Notes: generated from the sequence alone by a model not told the origin. DNA of 64,000 nt from an uncultured Cohaesibacter sp. (GCF_963678225.1 NZ_OY782764.1:2795001-2859000), one strand, 5' to 3'. Positions 1-8,447 are shown, counted from the first letter of the stretch. Numbers and translations are program-made.

Positions 1-506
1 TCAGCCTTTTCGGACTGGTCATCGGGGTGAACAAGATTGCCGCGATTGTGGCGACCATCGTCATGCTGGCTTTTCTCGACTGGTTCATGCGCAAGCAGAA
101 ACACGGCATCGCCATGCGCGCTGCTGCGGAAGATTTTGCCGTCGCCCGGCTGATGGGCATTCGCGCCAACACGGTGATTTCTGCCGCCTTTGCGCTCTCT
201 GGCCTGCTGGCCGGGGTGGCCGCTGTGCTCTGGGTTTCCCAGCGGGCGTCGGTTGATCCTCTGATGGGCTTTGCACCTGTGCTGAAGGCCTTCATCGCTG
301 CCATTCTCGGCGGATTGGGCTCTCTGCGGGGTGCTGTAGCCGGTGGTTTCGTGCTCGGCTTCATCGAGATCTATCTGGCGGCCTTCCTGCCGTCTGACAT
401 GCAGGAATTCCGAGAGCCGATCGGGCTGGGCATCGTCGTCTTCATCATGCTATTCCGTCCGAACGGACTAATCCCTGCCGCCAGCCTGAAGGCTGAGAAA
501 GTGTAA
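1..506 (+). CDS. Branched-chain amino acid-type ABC transporter permease (LivH family), 3' part
   Basis: This is the C-terminal part of an inner-membrane permease that would work with a LivM-type partner, LivF/LivG ATPases and a binding protein. The reading frame is open to the left edge, so the start lies outside the window. The visible part has about four hydrophobic segments and the family signature GIAMRAAAEDFAVARLMGI, the cytoplasmic loop typical of LivH proteins, followed by AILGGLGSLRGAVAGG. The next gene begins 15 nt downstream, so the amidohydrolase and isochorismatase-family genes are probably in its operon. That points to an amide-like or amino-acid-like substrate rather than leucine itself, which is an inference. 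Confidence 0.88.
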   Translation, partial: SLFGLVIGVNKIAAIVATIVMLAFLDWFMRKQKHGIAMRAAAEDFAVARLMGIRANTVISAAFALSGLLAGVAAVLWVSQRASVDPLMGFAPVLKAFIAAILGGLGSLRGAVAGGFVLGFIEIYLAAFLPSDMQEFREPIGLGIVVFIMLFRPNGLIPAASLKAEKV

Positions 507-521
507 TCAAGGTTCCCTTTC

Positions 522-1274
522 ATGACGCAATTGTTGCAAGCTGGCGATCCTTCGCCGTCCCTCATTCTCAATCCCGAAGGGACATGTCCCATCCTGTTAG
601 CCTGCGAGCATGCCGGGCAGGGGATTCCCAAAGCTCTGGGCGATCTTGGCCTCAGCCGCGAGCAGCTGGACATGCATATTGGCTGGGACATCGGAGCCGC
701 GGCGCTCACGCGTCTGCTCTCCGAGCGCCTCAATGCCACCGCCATTCTGCAGCATTACAGCCGTCTGGTCATCGACTGCAATCGCCCGCCCGAGGCACCG
801 GATTCCGTGCCCGAAGTCAGCGATAAGGTGACCATCCCGGCCAATGTGGATGCGGATAACAAGCAGGCCCGCGTGGACGAGATTTTCACGCCCTATCAGG
901 GGCAAGTGTCGCGCCTGCTTGATAGTGGCCGCTACAAGGCTGCGCTTTCCATTCACAGCTTTACACCCGTCATGCAGGGCGTGCCGCGCCCATGGGATAT
1001 CGGGTTTTTGTTTGGCACCCATGAAGACACATCACGCAGGCTTGCCGCCTTCCTTGAGAAGGCCTACCCTTGGATGACCATCGGTTTCAACGAGCCCTAT
1101 CAGGTGAGCGGCCTGTCTGATTGGTTCGTCCCCCGCCATGGGGAAGCAAGAGGCCTGCCGCATGCTCTTATCGAGGTGCGCAACGATCATATTTCAGACA
1201 AGGACGGTCAGGAAAAATGGGCCGATATTCTTGCTGCATCCTTTAGGCATTTTCTTGAAGAGGTTCCTGCATGA
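522..1274 (+). CDS. N-formylglutamate amidohydrolase family protein
   Basis: The 250-residue product belongs to the N-formylglutamate amidohydrolase (FGase) family, zinc-dependent enzymes that cleave N-formyl or similar amide bonds. Family landmarks are ACEHAG (residues 27-32, with E29 and H30), HIGWDIGA (52-59), SRLVIDCNRPP (80-90) and a SIHSFTP segment near residue 145. A ribosome-binding AAGG lies 8 nt before the ATG. The stop overlaps the next start as ATGA, so translation is probably coupled. No histidine-utilisation genes are nearby, so a HutG role is not indicated. With the adjacent ABC permease and isochorismatase-family hydrolase it more likely deacylates an imported compound of unknown identity. 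Confidence 0.85.
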   Translation: MTQLLQAGDPSPSLILNPEGTCPILLACEHAGQGIPKALGDLGLSREQLDMHIGWDIGAAALTRLLSERLNATAILQHYSRLVIDCNRPPEAPDSVPEVSDKVTIPANVDADNKQARVDEIFTPYQGQVSRLLDSGRYKAALSIHSFTPVMQGVPRPWDIGFLFGTHEDTSRRLAAFLEKAYPWMTIGFNEPYQVSGLSDWFVPRHGEARGLPHALIEVRNDHISDKDGQEKWADILAASFRHFLEEVPA

Positions 1275-1906
1275 CTTTGACCCGTGACATACCCCTTGAT
1301 CCTTCCGTCTCTGCGCTGTTGTTTGTCGACGTGCAGAATTTCAGTTGCAGCCGCAAGGGCGGCGAGTTTGCCCATCTCAGCGAGCAGGAGCTGGAGGAGA
1401 AATGCGGCTGGTTCTTTGAAAAGGCCGAAACCGAAATCGTGCCCAACATGCAGGCTCTTCAGGCCAAGTGCCGCGAAAAGGGCATCGAGGTGATGTATAC
1501 CACCATCGAAAGCCTGACCTTTGACGGCCGGGATCGCTCGCTTGATTACAAAATTACCGGATTCAACGTGCCCAAGGGCTCTTGGGATGGCAAGGTGATC
1601 GACGAGATTGCGCCGCAGGGCGATGAAATCGTGCTGCCCAAAAGCTCGTCATCGGTCTTCGTGTCTACCCATATCGACTATATCTTGCGCAATCTGGGCG
1701 TCAAACAGCTGGTCATCTGCGGCATGCTGACAGACCAATGCGTGGAGAGCGCCATTCGTGATGCCTGCGATCTTGGCTATCTGGTGACCGAAGTGACCGA
1801 CGCCTGTCTGACGCTCACTCAAGAGCGTCATGACAATTCTCTCAAGGCGATCAAGGGCTACTGCAGACAGATCACGACAGCCCAGTTGCTTGAAGAACTG
1901 GGATAG
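1271..1906 (+). CDS. Isochorismatase-family cysteine hydrolase
   Basis: The 211-residue soluble protein has the isochorismatase-like hydrolase fold. The Asp-Lys-Cys triad is visible as D20 in LLFVDVQN, K124 in VLPKSSSS and C157 in GMLTDQCVESA. Presence of the Cys favours a true amidase such as nicotinamidase, N-carbamoylsarcosine, biuret or ureidoacrylate hydrolases, over isochorismatase proper, which lacks it. The gene overlaps the preceding amidohydrolase by 4 nt and ends just before a terminator, so it closes the operon. The substrate is not determined by the sequence. Two consecutive amide-bond hydrolases suggest stepwise breakdown of an N-acyl or ureido compound. Confidence 0.86.
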   Translation: MTLTRDIPLDPSVSALLFVDVQNFSCSRKGGEFAHLSEQELEEKCGWFFEKAETEIVPNMQALQAKCREKGIEVMYTTIESLTFDGRDRSLDYKITGFNVPKGSWDGKVIDEIAPQGDEIVLPKSSSSVFVSTHIDYILRNLGVKQLVICGMLTDQCVESAIRDACDLGYLVTEVTDACLTLTQERHDNSLKAIKGYCRQITTAQLLEELG

Positions 1907-1933
1907 AGATAGCGTTCTCAGATCTGCAATGTG

Positions 1934-1958
1934 AAGGCCCCTCTGGGGCCTTTTCTTT
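1934..1958 (+). terminator. Rho-independent terminator after the isochorismatase-family gene
   Basis: An 8-bp stem (AAGGCCCC at 1934-1941, GGGGCCTT at 1945-1952) closes a 3-nt loop and is followed by a T-rich tail. It lies 28 nt past the stop and ends the first operon. Confidence 0.8.
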
Positions 1959-2115
1959 GCATGCGTCCTCTGATTATGCGACCCTCATACAAGAGAACTG
2001 GCAATTCATGAATCTGCCTCATTGCCGCTATCGAGAAGGTCCGTCTAATCATTTTCTCCCTCGAACCACACATAGGGCGAGGACATTCACCAACATGCCC
2101 TCAGGAGAACATGAC

Positions 2116-3222
2116 ATGACGAACAAGACCGAACTGGAAGCAGCGATTGAGACACCGGATGCGGGCCGCCGCAATCTGCTCAAATTGGCTGGCGTCAGCT
2201 CTGCGACCATCGCAGCTGCATCCCTCGTGGCCGCTCCCGCCATGGCCAAGGCAAAAAGCCTCAATCTCACGGATGAGTGGGATAAGACCTTTGAAAAGAG
2301 CGATGCTGTCGATCACAAGAAGGTGACCTTCGCAAACCGCTATGGCATCACTCTGGCAGGCGACCTCTATATCCCGAAAGAGCGTGCTGGTGACAAACTG
2401 CCAGCGCTCGCTGTCGCCGGTCCATTTGGCGCGGTAAAAGAGCAATCCGCTGGTCTTTATGCCCAGACCATGGCCGAGCGCGGCTTTGTAACGGTTGCGT
2501 TTGACCCGTCCTTCGTGGGCGAAAGCCAGGGCGCAGACATGAGTGTCGCTTCCCCGGACATCAACACCGAAGACTTCATGGCTGCGGTCGATTTTCTTGG
2601 CCTTCATGAAGCGGTTGATCAGGAGCGCATCGGCATCATCGGCATCTGTGGCTTTGGTGGCATGGCTCTAAACGCAGTGGCCGCCGACAAACGCGTCAAG
2701 GCCGTTGCAACGGCCAGCATGTATGACATGTCGCGCGTCATGGCCAAGGGCTATTATGATGCGATGACACCAGAGCAGCGCGCCGAAGCCCTGAAAAACA
2801 TGAGCTACCAGCGCTGGGAAGACGCCAAGTCAGGCGAAGCTGCATTGGCCGGTGGTCTGCCCGATACGCTCGAAGGCATCGATGATCCAGTGATCACCAT
2901 GTATTACGGCTATTATAAAACCGACCGTGGCTATCATCCGCGGTCTGTCAACTCCAATGCCGGCTGGACGGTAACCAATCCGCTGTCTTTCATGAATATG
3001 CCGCTGTTGACCTATGTTGACGAAATCTCACCGCGCCCGATGCTGCTGATTGCTGGCTCTGAAGCGCATTCGAAATATTTCAGCGATGATGCCTATGCGT
3101 CTGCGGCTGATCCGAAAGAGCTAATGATCATCGACGGAGCTGACCATTGCGATCTCTATGATCAGGTGGACATTATTCCATTCGATAAACTTCAGTCCTT
3201 CTTTGATAAAAATCTCGCATAA
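2116..3222 (+). CDS. Tat-exported alpha/beta hydrolase with a cysteine nucleophile
   Basis: The start chosen is the ATG 9 nt after an AGGAG at 2103-2107; the reading frame extends further upstream but without a ribosome-binding site. The 368-residue protein opens with a twin-arginine signal (RRNLLKL from residue 18, then a hydrophobic stretch ending near AMA-K at 43), so it should be folded before export to the periplasm. The mature part looks like an alpha/beta hydrolase of the dienelactone-hydrolase/YcjY type. The nucleophile elbow is GICGFG with Cys178 where Ser is usual, and a DGADHCD segment near the end carries the probable catalytic His. Substrate unknown. It stands alone between two terminators. 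Confidence 0.82.
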   Translation: MTNKTELEAAIETPDAGRRNLLKLAGVSSATIAAASLVAAPAMAKAKSLNLTDEWDKTFEKSDAVDHKKVTFANRYGITLAGDLYIPKERAGDKLPALAVAGPFGAVKEQSAGLYAQTMAERGFVTVAFDPSFVGESQGADMSVASPDINTEDFMAAVDFLGLHEAVDQERIGIIGICGFGGMALNAVAADKRVKAVATASMYDMSRVMAKGYYDAMTPEQRAEALKNMSYQRWEDAKSGEAALAGGLPDTLEGIDDPVITMYYGYYKTDRGYHPRSVNSNAGWTVTNPLSFMNMPLLTYVDEISPRPMLLIAGSEAHSKYFSDDAYASAADPKELMIIDGADHCDLYDQVDIIPFDKLQSFFDKNLA

Positions 3223-3236
3223 TTGCGCTGGAAAGG

Positions 3237-3272
3237 AATGCCTGCCACTATTGGCAGGCATTCCGCCTTTTT
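3237..3272 (+). terminator. Rho-independent terminator after the Tat hydrolase
   Basis: A 10-bp perfect stem (3237-3246 with 3253-3262) and a 6-nt loop are followed by a pyrimidine-rich tail containing TTTTT. It separates this gene from the convergent MgtC-family gene. Confidence 0.8.
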
Positions 3273-3297
3273 CCTCTCCATCCCGCTTTTGGGTAGC

Positions 3298-3798
3298 CTA
3301 GTTGCTATCGCTCTCCGTCTCGATATCATCGTGCAGTTTGCCTTTTACCAGACCCAACAGCCCCAGCACGACAAATGCCAACACCGTTGTTAGAATGGCG
3401 ACCTGCCAGAAGCCGAAACCGGTTGCCAGCCCGATGGCTCCGGCCATCCACATTCCGGCGCCAGTGGTGAGGTTGCGCACGCGTCCACGGCTAAACACAA
3501 TCAATCCCGCTGCCAGAAAGGCCACACCAGAGGTAACAGCTTCGATCAGTCGGAACGGATCTATCCGGATTGCATCGCCCTGAAAGGCTGGCATATGGGC
3601 AATATCGATGGACAGGATGGCCATGAGAGCCGAGGCGAGACTGACCAGAATATGGGTGCGCAGACCGGCCGCATTGTGACGCCATTCTCTCTCGAAACCG
3701 ACAACGGCGCCTAGTAACAGTGCAATTGTCAAGCGGATTGCTATTACATCCATGCCCAGCCAACTCTCATTGGCCCAATATAAAATATCGGTATTCAT
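3298..3798 (-). CDS. MgtC/SapB-family membrane protein
   Basis: The 166-residue protein has four to five hydrophobic segments and the MgtC N-terminal signature: an RLTIALLLGAVVGFEREWRH segment, then AAGLRTHILVSLASALM, with a GVAFLAAGLI repeat later. It is the short form without the C-terminal ACT-like soluble domain of virulence MgtC, ending in an acidic tail. Members act in the inner membrane, some modulating F1Fo-ATPase or Mg2+ adaptation, but short MgtC-like proteins are mostly uncharacterised. The next gene on the same strand, a cation-exchanger homologue, starts about 1.1 kb further right and ends 115 bp away, so a shared transcript is possible but not shown. Confidence 0.87.
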   Translation of the reverse strand: MNTDILYWANESWLGMDVIAIRLTIALLLGAVVGFEREWRHNAAGLRTHILVSLASALMAILSIDIAHMPAFQGDAIRIDPFRLIEAVTSGVAFLAAGLIVFSRGRVRNLTTGAGMWMAGAIGLATGFGFWQVAILTTVLAFVVLGLLGLVKGKLHDDIETESDSN

Positions 3799-3913
3799 TG
3801 TCTTGTTCCATTCGCTTATTCTTGAGAAAAGAAACCGTATGCCGGTTACGAAAAGATGATAGGGAGAAGTGGGAGACCGTGCAGAAGCAGGGTAGGCAGA
3901 CAGCCAGCGTCTG

Positions 3914-4945
3914 CTACCCCATGATGGATTGCAATGCTACGGCTGCGCCAAAAACCAGAAAAAGCGCAACACTTTCAAAACCGATTTTCGCCGTGCCTTC
4001 CTTCTGGCGCAGCAAAAGGCCCAGCATGAGGATGGCTGTCATCACCAAAGCCACTGCATTCCAGAATAAATCCGCATCACTTATGGCGTGATAGATCGAG
4101 CCGTCACGATATCCGGCATCTGCGATGGTCAGGAACAGGGTGTCGAAGGTGTTGCCTCCGATGATGCCGCCCACTGCGAGCTGCAGCGCGCCGCGCCGCA
4201 CGGCGGCCAGCGTTGTAACCAGTTCGGGCAGCGATGTAATGACTGCTGTCATCAGGGCACCAACAAGCGTTTCTGAAAGGCCGATCCTGTCAGAGAGAAC
4301 CGCACCGGAGCGGGCAATGGCCCAGCCCGCAATGGAGAGAAAGATCGCCATCACGAGGAATGCCAGAATGAGACGCCCGGCGCTTTTGGCCTTGGGGCCT
4401 TCGTCTTCGGGCTCATCCAAGCGCGTCACCTCAGTATGTACCGGCTCCCACATGGGATTTTCTTTTACCCAGCGCGTGGCCAGTAGCCCAAAGCCATAGA
4501 TGGCAGGAATGGCGAGCGAAAGCGGATGCATGCCGACAAGAGTGAGTTCCGGCGTGGTGGAAGCCAGAAAGGGAATGGCCAGCAGGAGCATCAACAGGCC
4601 CGCCTGAAACATGTTGGTTATTTCAGCGGAGGCATGCTCCAGATTGGCCTTGCGATAGATCAGATCTCCTACCGCCAGAAAGGCTGTCTGGGCTGCGATG
4701 CCGCCAATGCTGTTGGCAAAAGCCAGAGAAGCGCGTCCATCCAGCGCTGAGGTGAGGGAGACTATTGTACCCGAAAGAGACGTCGCCGCTCCAAGCAGAA
4801 CGCCGCCGATCAGGGCTTCGCCAAGGCCCGTCTTGTCTGCGATCTGGTCGGCAAGCGTCGTCATGCGTAGGCCGCAGACAAGAATAATCACAGTCGCCGC
4901 CGCCATAATGGCCAGAATGAAGGGAAAAGAGAGCTCTGCCATCAT
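3914..4945 (-). CDS. Sodium/calcium exchanger (CaCA) family membrane protein with a degenerate first repeat
   Basis: The 343-residue integral membrane protein has about ten hydrophobic segments arranged as two inverted halves joined by a charged loop (about 170-190), as in CaCA antiporters. The second alpha-repeat is canonical: TSLPELVTT with P240-E241 and GGNTFD with N265. The first alpha-repeat has TSLSGT (S58-G59) where the family has TSLPE, and GGIAAQT where it has G(S)NxFN, so the ion-liganding Glu and Asn of that half are missing. It may therefore transport something else or have altered stoichiometry. The ATG overlaps the stop of a possible 36-codon upstream reading frame. Family assignment is sure; ion specificity is not. 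Confidence 0.84.
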   Translation of the reverse strand: MMAELSFPFILAIMAAATVIILVCGLRMTTLADQIADKTGLGEALIGGVLLGAATSLSGTIVSLTSALDGRASLAFANSIGGIAAQTAFLAVGDLIYRKANLEHASAEITNMFQAGLLMLLLAIPFLASTTPELTLVGMHPLSLAIPAIYGFGLLATRWVKENPMWEPVHTEVTRLDEPEDEGPKAKSAGRLILAFLVMAIFLSIAGWAIARSGAVLSDRIGLSETLVGALMTAVITSLPELVTTLAAVRRGALQLAVGGIIGGNTFDTLFLTIADAGYRDGSIYHAISDADLFWNAVALVMTAILMLGLLLRQKEGTAKIGFESVALFLVFGAAVALQSIMG

Positions 4946-5052
4946 GCCGCAACTGCCCGGCCAAACAGAGGCAAACGAAGCAACGTGTTGATCGTACTGG
5001 CAGAGGTGTCGCTGTGCGAGATCACATAGAGGGCTGACGGTTCAGAGGGCAT
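4942..5052 (-). CDS. Possible 36-residue leader peptide upstream of the exchanger
   Basis: A short frame on the minus strand starts at an ATG (5050-5052) with an AAGGA 8 nt upstream and ends in TGA overlapping the ATG of the exchanger gene (ATGATGG). The product would be 36 residues, beginning MPSEPSALYVISHSD and ending LPLFGRAVAA. There is no recognisable domain. The Shine-Dalgarno spacing and the stop-start overlap are typical of translational coupling, but so short a frame could arise by chance. Confidence 0.3.
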   Translation of the reverse strand: MPSEPSALYVISHSDTSASTINTLLRLPLFGRAVAA

Positions 5053-5316
5053 TGCGCAAGTCCTTATTCTAGCTCCTTATTGTTAACTGTGCTGCCGCCT
5101 GATTGTTCCCTTTTTTAATCAGCTTTGAGCAAGTGACATAAAAATGGCCCGTTGGGGCCAAGTGCTTTCGATCTCTCTCGACCAAGGGAGCGAGTTTTCC
5201 AAGCTTGGAGACAAATATCCAATCGGTTGGAACAATTCGGTAAAAAACTTTTGCCTTTGGGCCATAATCGGCGCAACTAAAGACGACAAAAATAAAAAAT
5301 CACCACGAGGTAAGAC
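5053..5316. other. Intergenic region between divergent exchanger and aminotransferase genes
   Basis: This 264-bp gap holds the divergent promoters of the exchanger operon and the aminotransferase. I could not pick out a convincing -35/-10 pair or operator. The aminotransferase ribosome-binding site (CACGAGG) sits at its right end. Confidence 0.4.
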
Positions 5317-6498
5317 ATGTTTGAAAAAATGCAGGAACAGCCACCTGTAAGCCTGTTGGGGCTGCTCATTGCCTATCAGGCCGATCCACGCCCGCACAAA
5401 ATCGATTTGGGTGTAGGCGTTTATCGCGACGCAACTGGGCATACGCCGGTCATGCGTGCCGTCAAGGCGGCAGAAAAGCGCCTTTGGGAAACGCAGGATA
5501 GCAAGCGCTATCTTGGCCGTGAAGGGGACATGGGGTTTGTTGAAGCACTCAAGCCGATCATTTTTGGCGCTGGCAGTGACCTGATTGATCAAACGACAGG
5601 ATTGCAGACACCCGGTGGCTGTGGCGCCATCAGGCTGGCCGCTGATGTAATCGCGACCGCTAGTCCTGATGCGCGGGTCTGGACGGGAACCCCGGGGTGG
5701 CCGAACCATAATCTGTTCTTCTCCCATTCTGGACAAGAAGTGGTTGAATATCCCTTCTTTGATCTGGCGACCCAGACCATCATGTTCGACAAGGTGCGCG
5801 AAGCGCTGACCTCTACCCGCGAAGGCGATGTCTTCCTCTTACATGGCTGCTGCCACAACCCGACCGGCGCGAATTTTACCACAGAGCAGTGGCAGGAAAT
5901 CGCCGATTTGCTCGTGGAGCGCAAGCTGGTGCCATTCCTTGATTTGGCTTATCAGGGGCTTGGACGAGGTCTTGAAGAAGATGCCAAGGCCCTTCAGCTC
6001 GTGCTTTCTGCCGTAGATGAAGCTTTCATTTCCTACTCATGCGACAAGAATTTCGGGCTTTATCGTGATCGTGTCGGTGTGCTCTACATGATGAGCCGCA
6101 ATCCTCGTGAGCTGAAAATTGCCGCCAGCAATGCGACCGCTTGTGCTGCTCCGGGCTGGGGAATGCCTCCAGATCATGGGGGGGCTGTTGTGCGCACCAT
6201 TCTTGAGAGCGAAGAACTGACCGCCATCTGGCGCGCAGAGCTCAAAGAGATGGGCGAACGGGTGAATGGCAACCGGGCCGCTTTGGCCAATGCTCATCCG
6301 GACCTGGCCTTCATAAAAGAGCAGGGCGGGCTATTCTCCACGCTCAACATGTCGGTCGAAACTGCAAAGAAGCTGCGCGAACACTACGCGATCTATTTTG
6401 CAGACTCTGGTCGCATGAATCTGGCGGGCATGCAGCCGGCGGACGTGAAACCGATCATCGATGCGTTGGTTGCAGAGGGTGTTCTCAAGGCTCTTTAA
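5317..6498 (+). CDS. Aromatic/aspartate-type amino acid aminotransferase (class I PLP)
   Basis: The 393-residue protein matches the AspC/TyrB subgroup of class I aminotransferases: IDLGVGVYRDATGHTPVM near the N-terminus, the GGCGAIR loop, HGCCHNPTGA for cofactor binding, and SCDKNFGLYRDRVG with the PLP lysine at K244. Length and gap-free alignment with the family suggest an intact cytosolic enzyme that transfers the amino group of aromatic or acidic amino acids to 2-oxoglutarate or oxaloacetate. The ATG is preceded by a weak CACGAGG. It is a single-gene unit convergent with the D-amino-acid transaminase and separated from it by a two-way terminator. Aromatic versus aspartate preference cannot be read from sequence alone. 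Confidence 0.9.
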   Translation: MFEKMQEQPPVSLLGLLIAYQADPRPHKIDLGVGVYRDATGHTPVMRAVKAAEKRLWETQDSKRYLGREGDMGFVEALKPIIFGAGSDLIDQTTGLQTPGGCGAIRLAADVIATASPDARVWTGTPGWPNHNLFFSHSGQEVVEYPFFDLATQTIMFDKVREALTSTREGDVFLLHGCCHNPTGANFTTEQWQEIADLLVERKLVPFLDLAYQGLGRGLEEDAKALQLVLSAVDEAFISYSCDKNFGLYRDRVGVLYMMSRNPRELKIAASNATACAAPGWGMPPDHGGAVVRTILESEELTAIWRAELKEMGERVNGNRAALANAHPDLAFIKEQGGLFSTLNMSVETAKKLREHYAIYFADSGRMNLAGMQPADVKPIIDALVAEGVLKAL

Positions 6499-6520
6499 GC
6501 CTGAAGGACGACATGACAAA

Positions 6521-6559
6521 AAAAGAGCAGGGCTTGTGCAAAGTCCTGCTCTTTTGTTT
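6521..6559. terminator. Bidirectional rho-independent terminator
   Basis: A stem of about 12 bp (AAAAGAGCAGGG at 6521-6532 with TCCTGCTCTTTT at 6544-6555, one mismatch) has an A tract on the left and a T tract on the right. It can stop transcripts arriving from both convergent genes. Confidence 0.85.
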
Positions 6560-6574
6560 TCTGTGCCGCTGTCT

Positions 6575-7429
6575 TTAGATGGCTGTTGCCAGACGGCTTT
6601 CGACATAGATGTCGCGCAGTTTCTTGGTGATCGGGCCGGGCGTGCCGTCACCGATTTTCTGGCCATCAATGCTGACGACAGGCAACACGAAATTCGTTGC
6701 CGAGGTGTTGAAGGCCTCTGCCGCTTCCTTGGCTTCTTCAAGGGTGAAGGGGCGTTCTTCAACCTTGATGCCAGCCTCCCGAGCGAGATCCAGCGTGCTG
6801 GCGCGCGTAATGCCAGGCAGGATCACATGGGACAGGTTGCGTGTGACCAGCGTGCCATCCTTTTTGACGATGTGAGCGGTTGCTGAGCTGGCTTCGGTAA
6901 CAAATCCGTCTTCCAGCAACCATGCATCATCGGCGCCCTGACGGGAGGCCTGCGTTTTCGCCATGGTCGGATAGAGCAGCTGTACGGTCTTGATGTCGCG
7001 ACGTTCCCAGCGCCAGTCTGGCAGGGAAATCACGGAAATACCGGACTTGGCGTATGGATTTTCCAGCACTTTCTTGGTCTGTGTGAACATGGAGAAGGTC
7101 GGCTTCATTTCTTTGGGATAAACGAAGTCCCGATCATCCACGCCACGAGAAATCTGCAGATAGATCATGCCTTCTTCGACATTGTTTCTCGCCACGATTT
7201 CGCGATGTACGGCGAGCAGTTCGTTTTCATCAAGCGGGCAAACCATGCCCAGCTCGCCAAGAGAGCGCTGCATGCGCGCCGAATGGCCGGGATAGTCGAT
7301 GAGCTTACCGCCCACGATTGCGGTCACTTCATAAATGGCATCGGCAAAGGTGTAGCCACGATCAAAAATGGAAATTTTGGCATCGGCTTCTTCGAGCCAT
7401 TCGCCATTGAGATAAACAGTGCGAGACAC
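6575..7429 (-). CDS. D-amino acid aminotransferase (class IV PLP)
   Basis: The start chosen is GTG at 7427-7429, preceded by AAAGGAGAG at a good distance; a longer in-frame reading would overlap pxpA. The 284-residue enzyme has class IV features: ISIFDRGYTFADAIYEV, the PLP-lysine region LLYPTMAKTQA, and TEASSATAHIV. The DRGYxFADGxYEV form and the length fit D-alanine transaminases better than branched-chain aminotransferases. It would interconvert D-amino acids and 2-oxo acids in the cytosol. It follows pxpA by 28 bp on the same strand, so pxpA and this gene are probably cotranscribed. That suggests the lactam or its product may be handled as a D-amino acid, an inference. Confidence 0.86.
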   Translation of the reverse strand: MSRTVYLNGEWLEEADAKISIFDRGYTFADAIYEVTAIVGGKLIDYPGHSARMQRSLGELGMVCPLDENELLAVHREIVARNNVEEGMIYLQISRGVDDRDFVYPKEMKPTFSMFTQTKKVLENPYAKSGISVISLPDWRWERRDIKTVQLLYPTMAKTQASRQGADDAWLLEDGFVTEASSATAHIVKKDGTLVTRNLSHVILPGITRASTLDLAREAGIKVEERPFTLEEAKEAAEAFNTSATNFVLPVVSIDGQKIGDGTPGPITKKLRDIYVESRLATAI

Positions 7430-7457
7430 GGGTCTCTCCTTTGGATTGCTGGATTTA

Positions 7458-8231
7458 TTATACTTGCGGGGTTTTAAAGGGAGCGAAGGAAATGCCTTCT
7501 TGCGCCAGAGCATCACGCAAGGCGCGTGCGACGGCTACCGCTCCCGGGGTGTCGCCATGAATGCAGACCGTTGCCGCCTCCACAGGCAGCTTTTTGCCGC
7601 CAACTGTGGGGATGAAACCCTCCTTGACCATGCTGAGAACCTGATCGGTGCTCTGTTTGAGGTCATGAATGACCGAGCCTTCCTTCTGGCGCGAGGTCAG
7701 CATGCCATTGTCATCATAGCTTCTGTCGGCAAACACTTCGCAGGCAACATCAAGGCCTGCTGCTTCGGCTGCCTTCATGGTTTCCGAATAGGGCAGGGTG
7801 ACAAAGGTGAGATGCGGGTCTACCGCCTTGATGGCAGAAGCGCAGATGGCGGCAAGTTCTGGGTCTTCAGCGGCGATGTTGCCTAGAGAGCCGTGGGTTT
7901 TGACATGGGTAATCGGCCAGCCCAGTGCTTCGGACATGCCCTTGACGGCGGCAATCTGATAGATCAGCTGCGCTTCCAGATCCTTGGGCTTTTCGCCATA
8001 GATCCGGCGGCGACCAAAACCATACAGATCCATGAAGGAGGGATGGGCCCCAATGGCCACGCCCTTCGCCTTGGCAGCCAGAATGGTATCGCGAATGACA
8101 ACCGGGTCGCCCGCATGAAATCCACATGCGATATTTGCGGTATTGATCAGCTCGAACATGGCCGCATCATCGCCTATGGTGTAGGCGCCGAAGCTTTCTC
8201 CCATGTCGCAATTGAGATCGATCGTTGTCAT
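7458..8231 (-). CDS. pxpA: 5-oxoprolinase subunit A (LamB/YcsF family)
   Basis: The 257-residue protein carries the LamB/YcsF signature DLNCDMGESFGAY at the N-terminus, followed by TANIACGFHAGDP and VKTHGSL. In the family, PxpA joins with PxpB and PxpC to open 5-oxoproline to glutamate using ATP. Here pxpA is transcribed away from pxpBC across a 216-bp gap and heads an operon with a D-amino-acid transaminase. Some LamB/YcsF proteins act on other cyclic amides, so the exact lactam is open. The ATG has only a modest AAGGACAG upstream. Confidence 0.92.
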   Translation of the reverse strand: MTTIDLNCDMGESFGAYTIGDDAAMFELINTANIACGFHAGDPVVIRDTILAAKAKGVAIGAHPSFMDLYGFGRRRIYGEKPKDLEAQLIYQIAAVKGMSEALGWPITHVKTHGSLGNIAAEDPELAAICASAIKAVDPHLTFVTLPYSETMKAAEAAGLDVACEVFADRSYDDNGMLTSRQKEGSVIHDLKQSTDQVLSMVKEGFIPTVGGKKLPVEAATVCIHGDTPGAVAVARALRDALAQEGISFAPFKTPQV

Positions 8232-8410
8232 GTTACTGTCCTTTCACCAACTGGCACCATCTGGAAAATTCAGACTGTTGGGCGAAGGGCAAAGCGCATA
8301 AACTCCGATCCAAAGGGCAGCGAGTCCCCCTTAGAAACCGCATGCTCGGGCGAGCATAATCAACACGCAGACACTTCATTCCCGGAGGTCTGTTTTTTAT
8401 CATTTACTCC

Positions 8411-8441
8411 TGACATACAATTGGTATACTGAAATGGCAAG
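8411..8441. promoter_or_regulatory. 31-bp element shared with the TRAP transporter promoter
   Basis: This segment reads TGACATACAATTGGTATACT followed by GAAATGGCAAG. It matches the minus strand of 18429-18459 at 26 of 31 positions without gaps. It includes a GTATAC palindrome, of the kind bound by FCD-type GntR regulators, and an extended -10-like TGGTATACT. It ends 6 nt before the annotated pxpB start. Two FCD GntR genes lie in the TRAP operon (13933-15290), the natural candidates to bind it. Confidence 0.6.
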
Positions 8442-8447
8442 AACATA

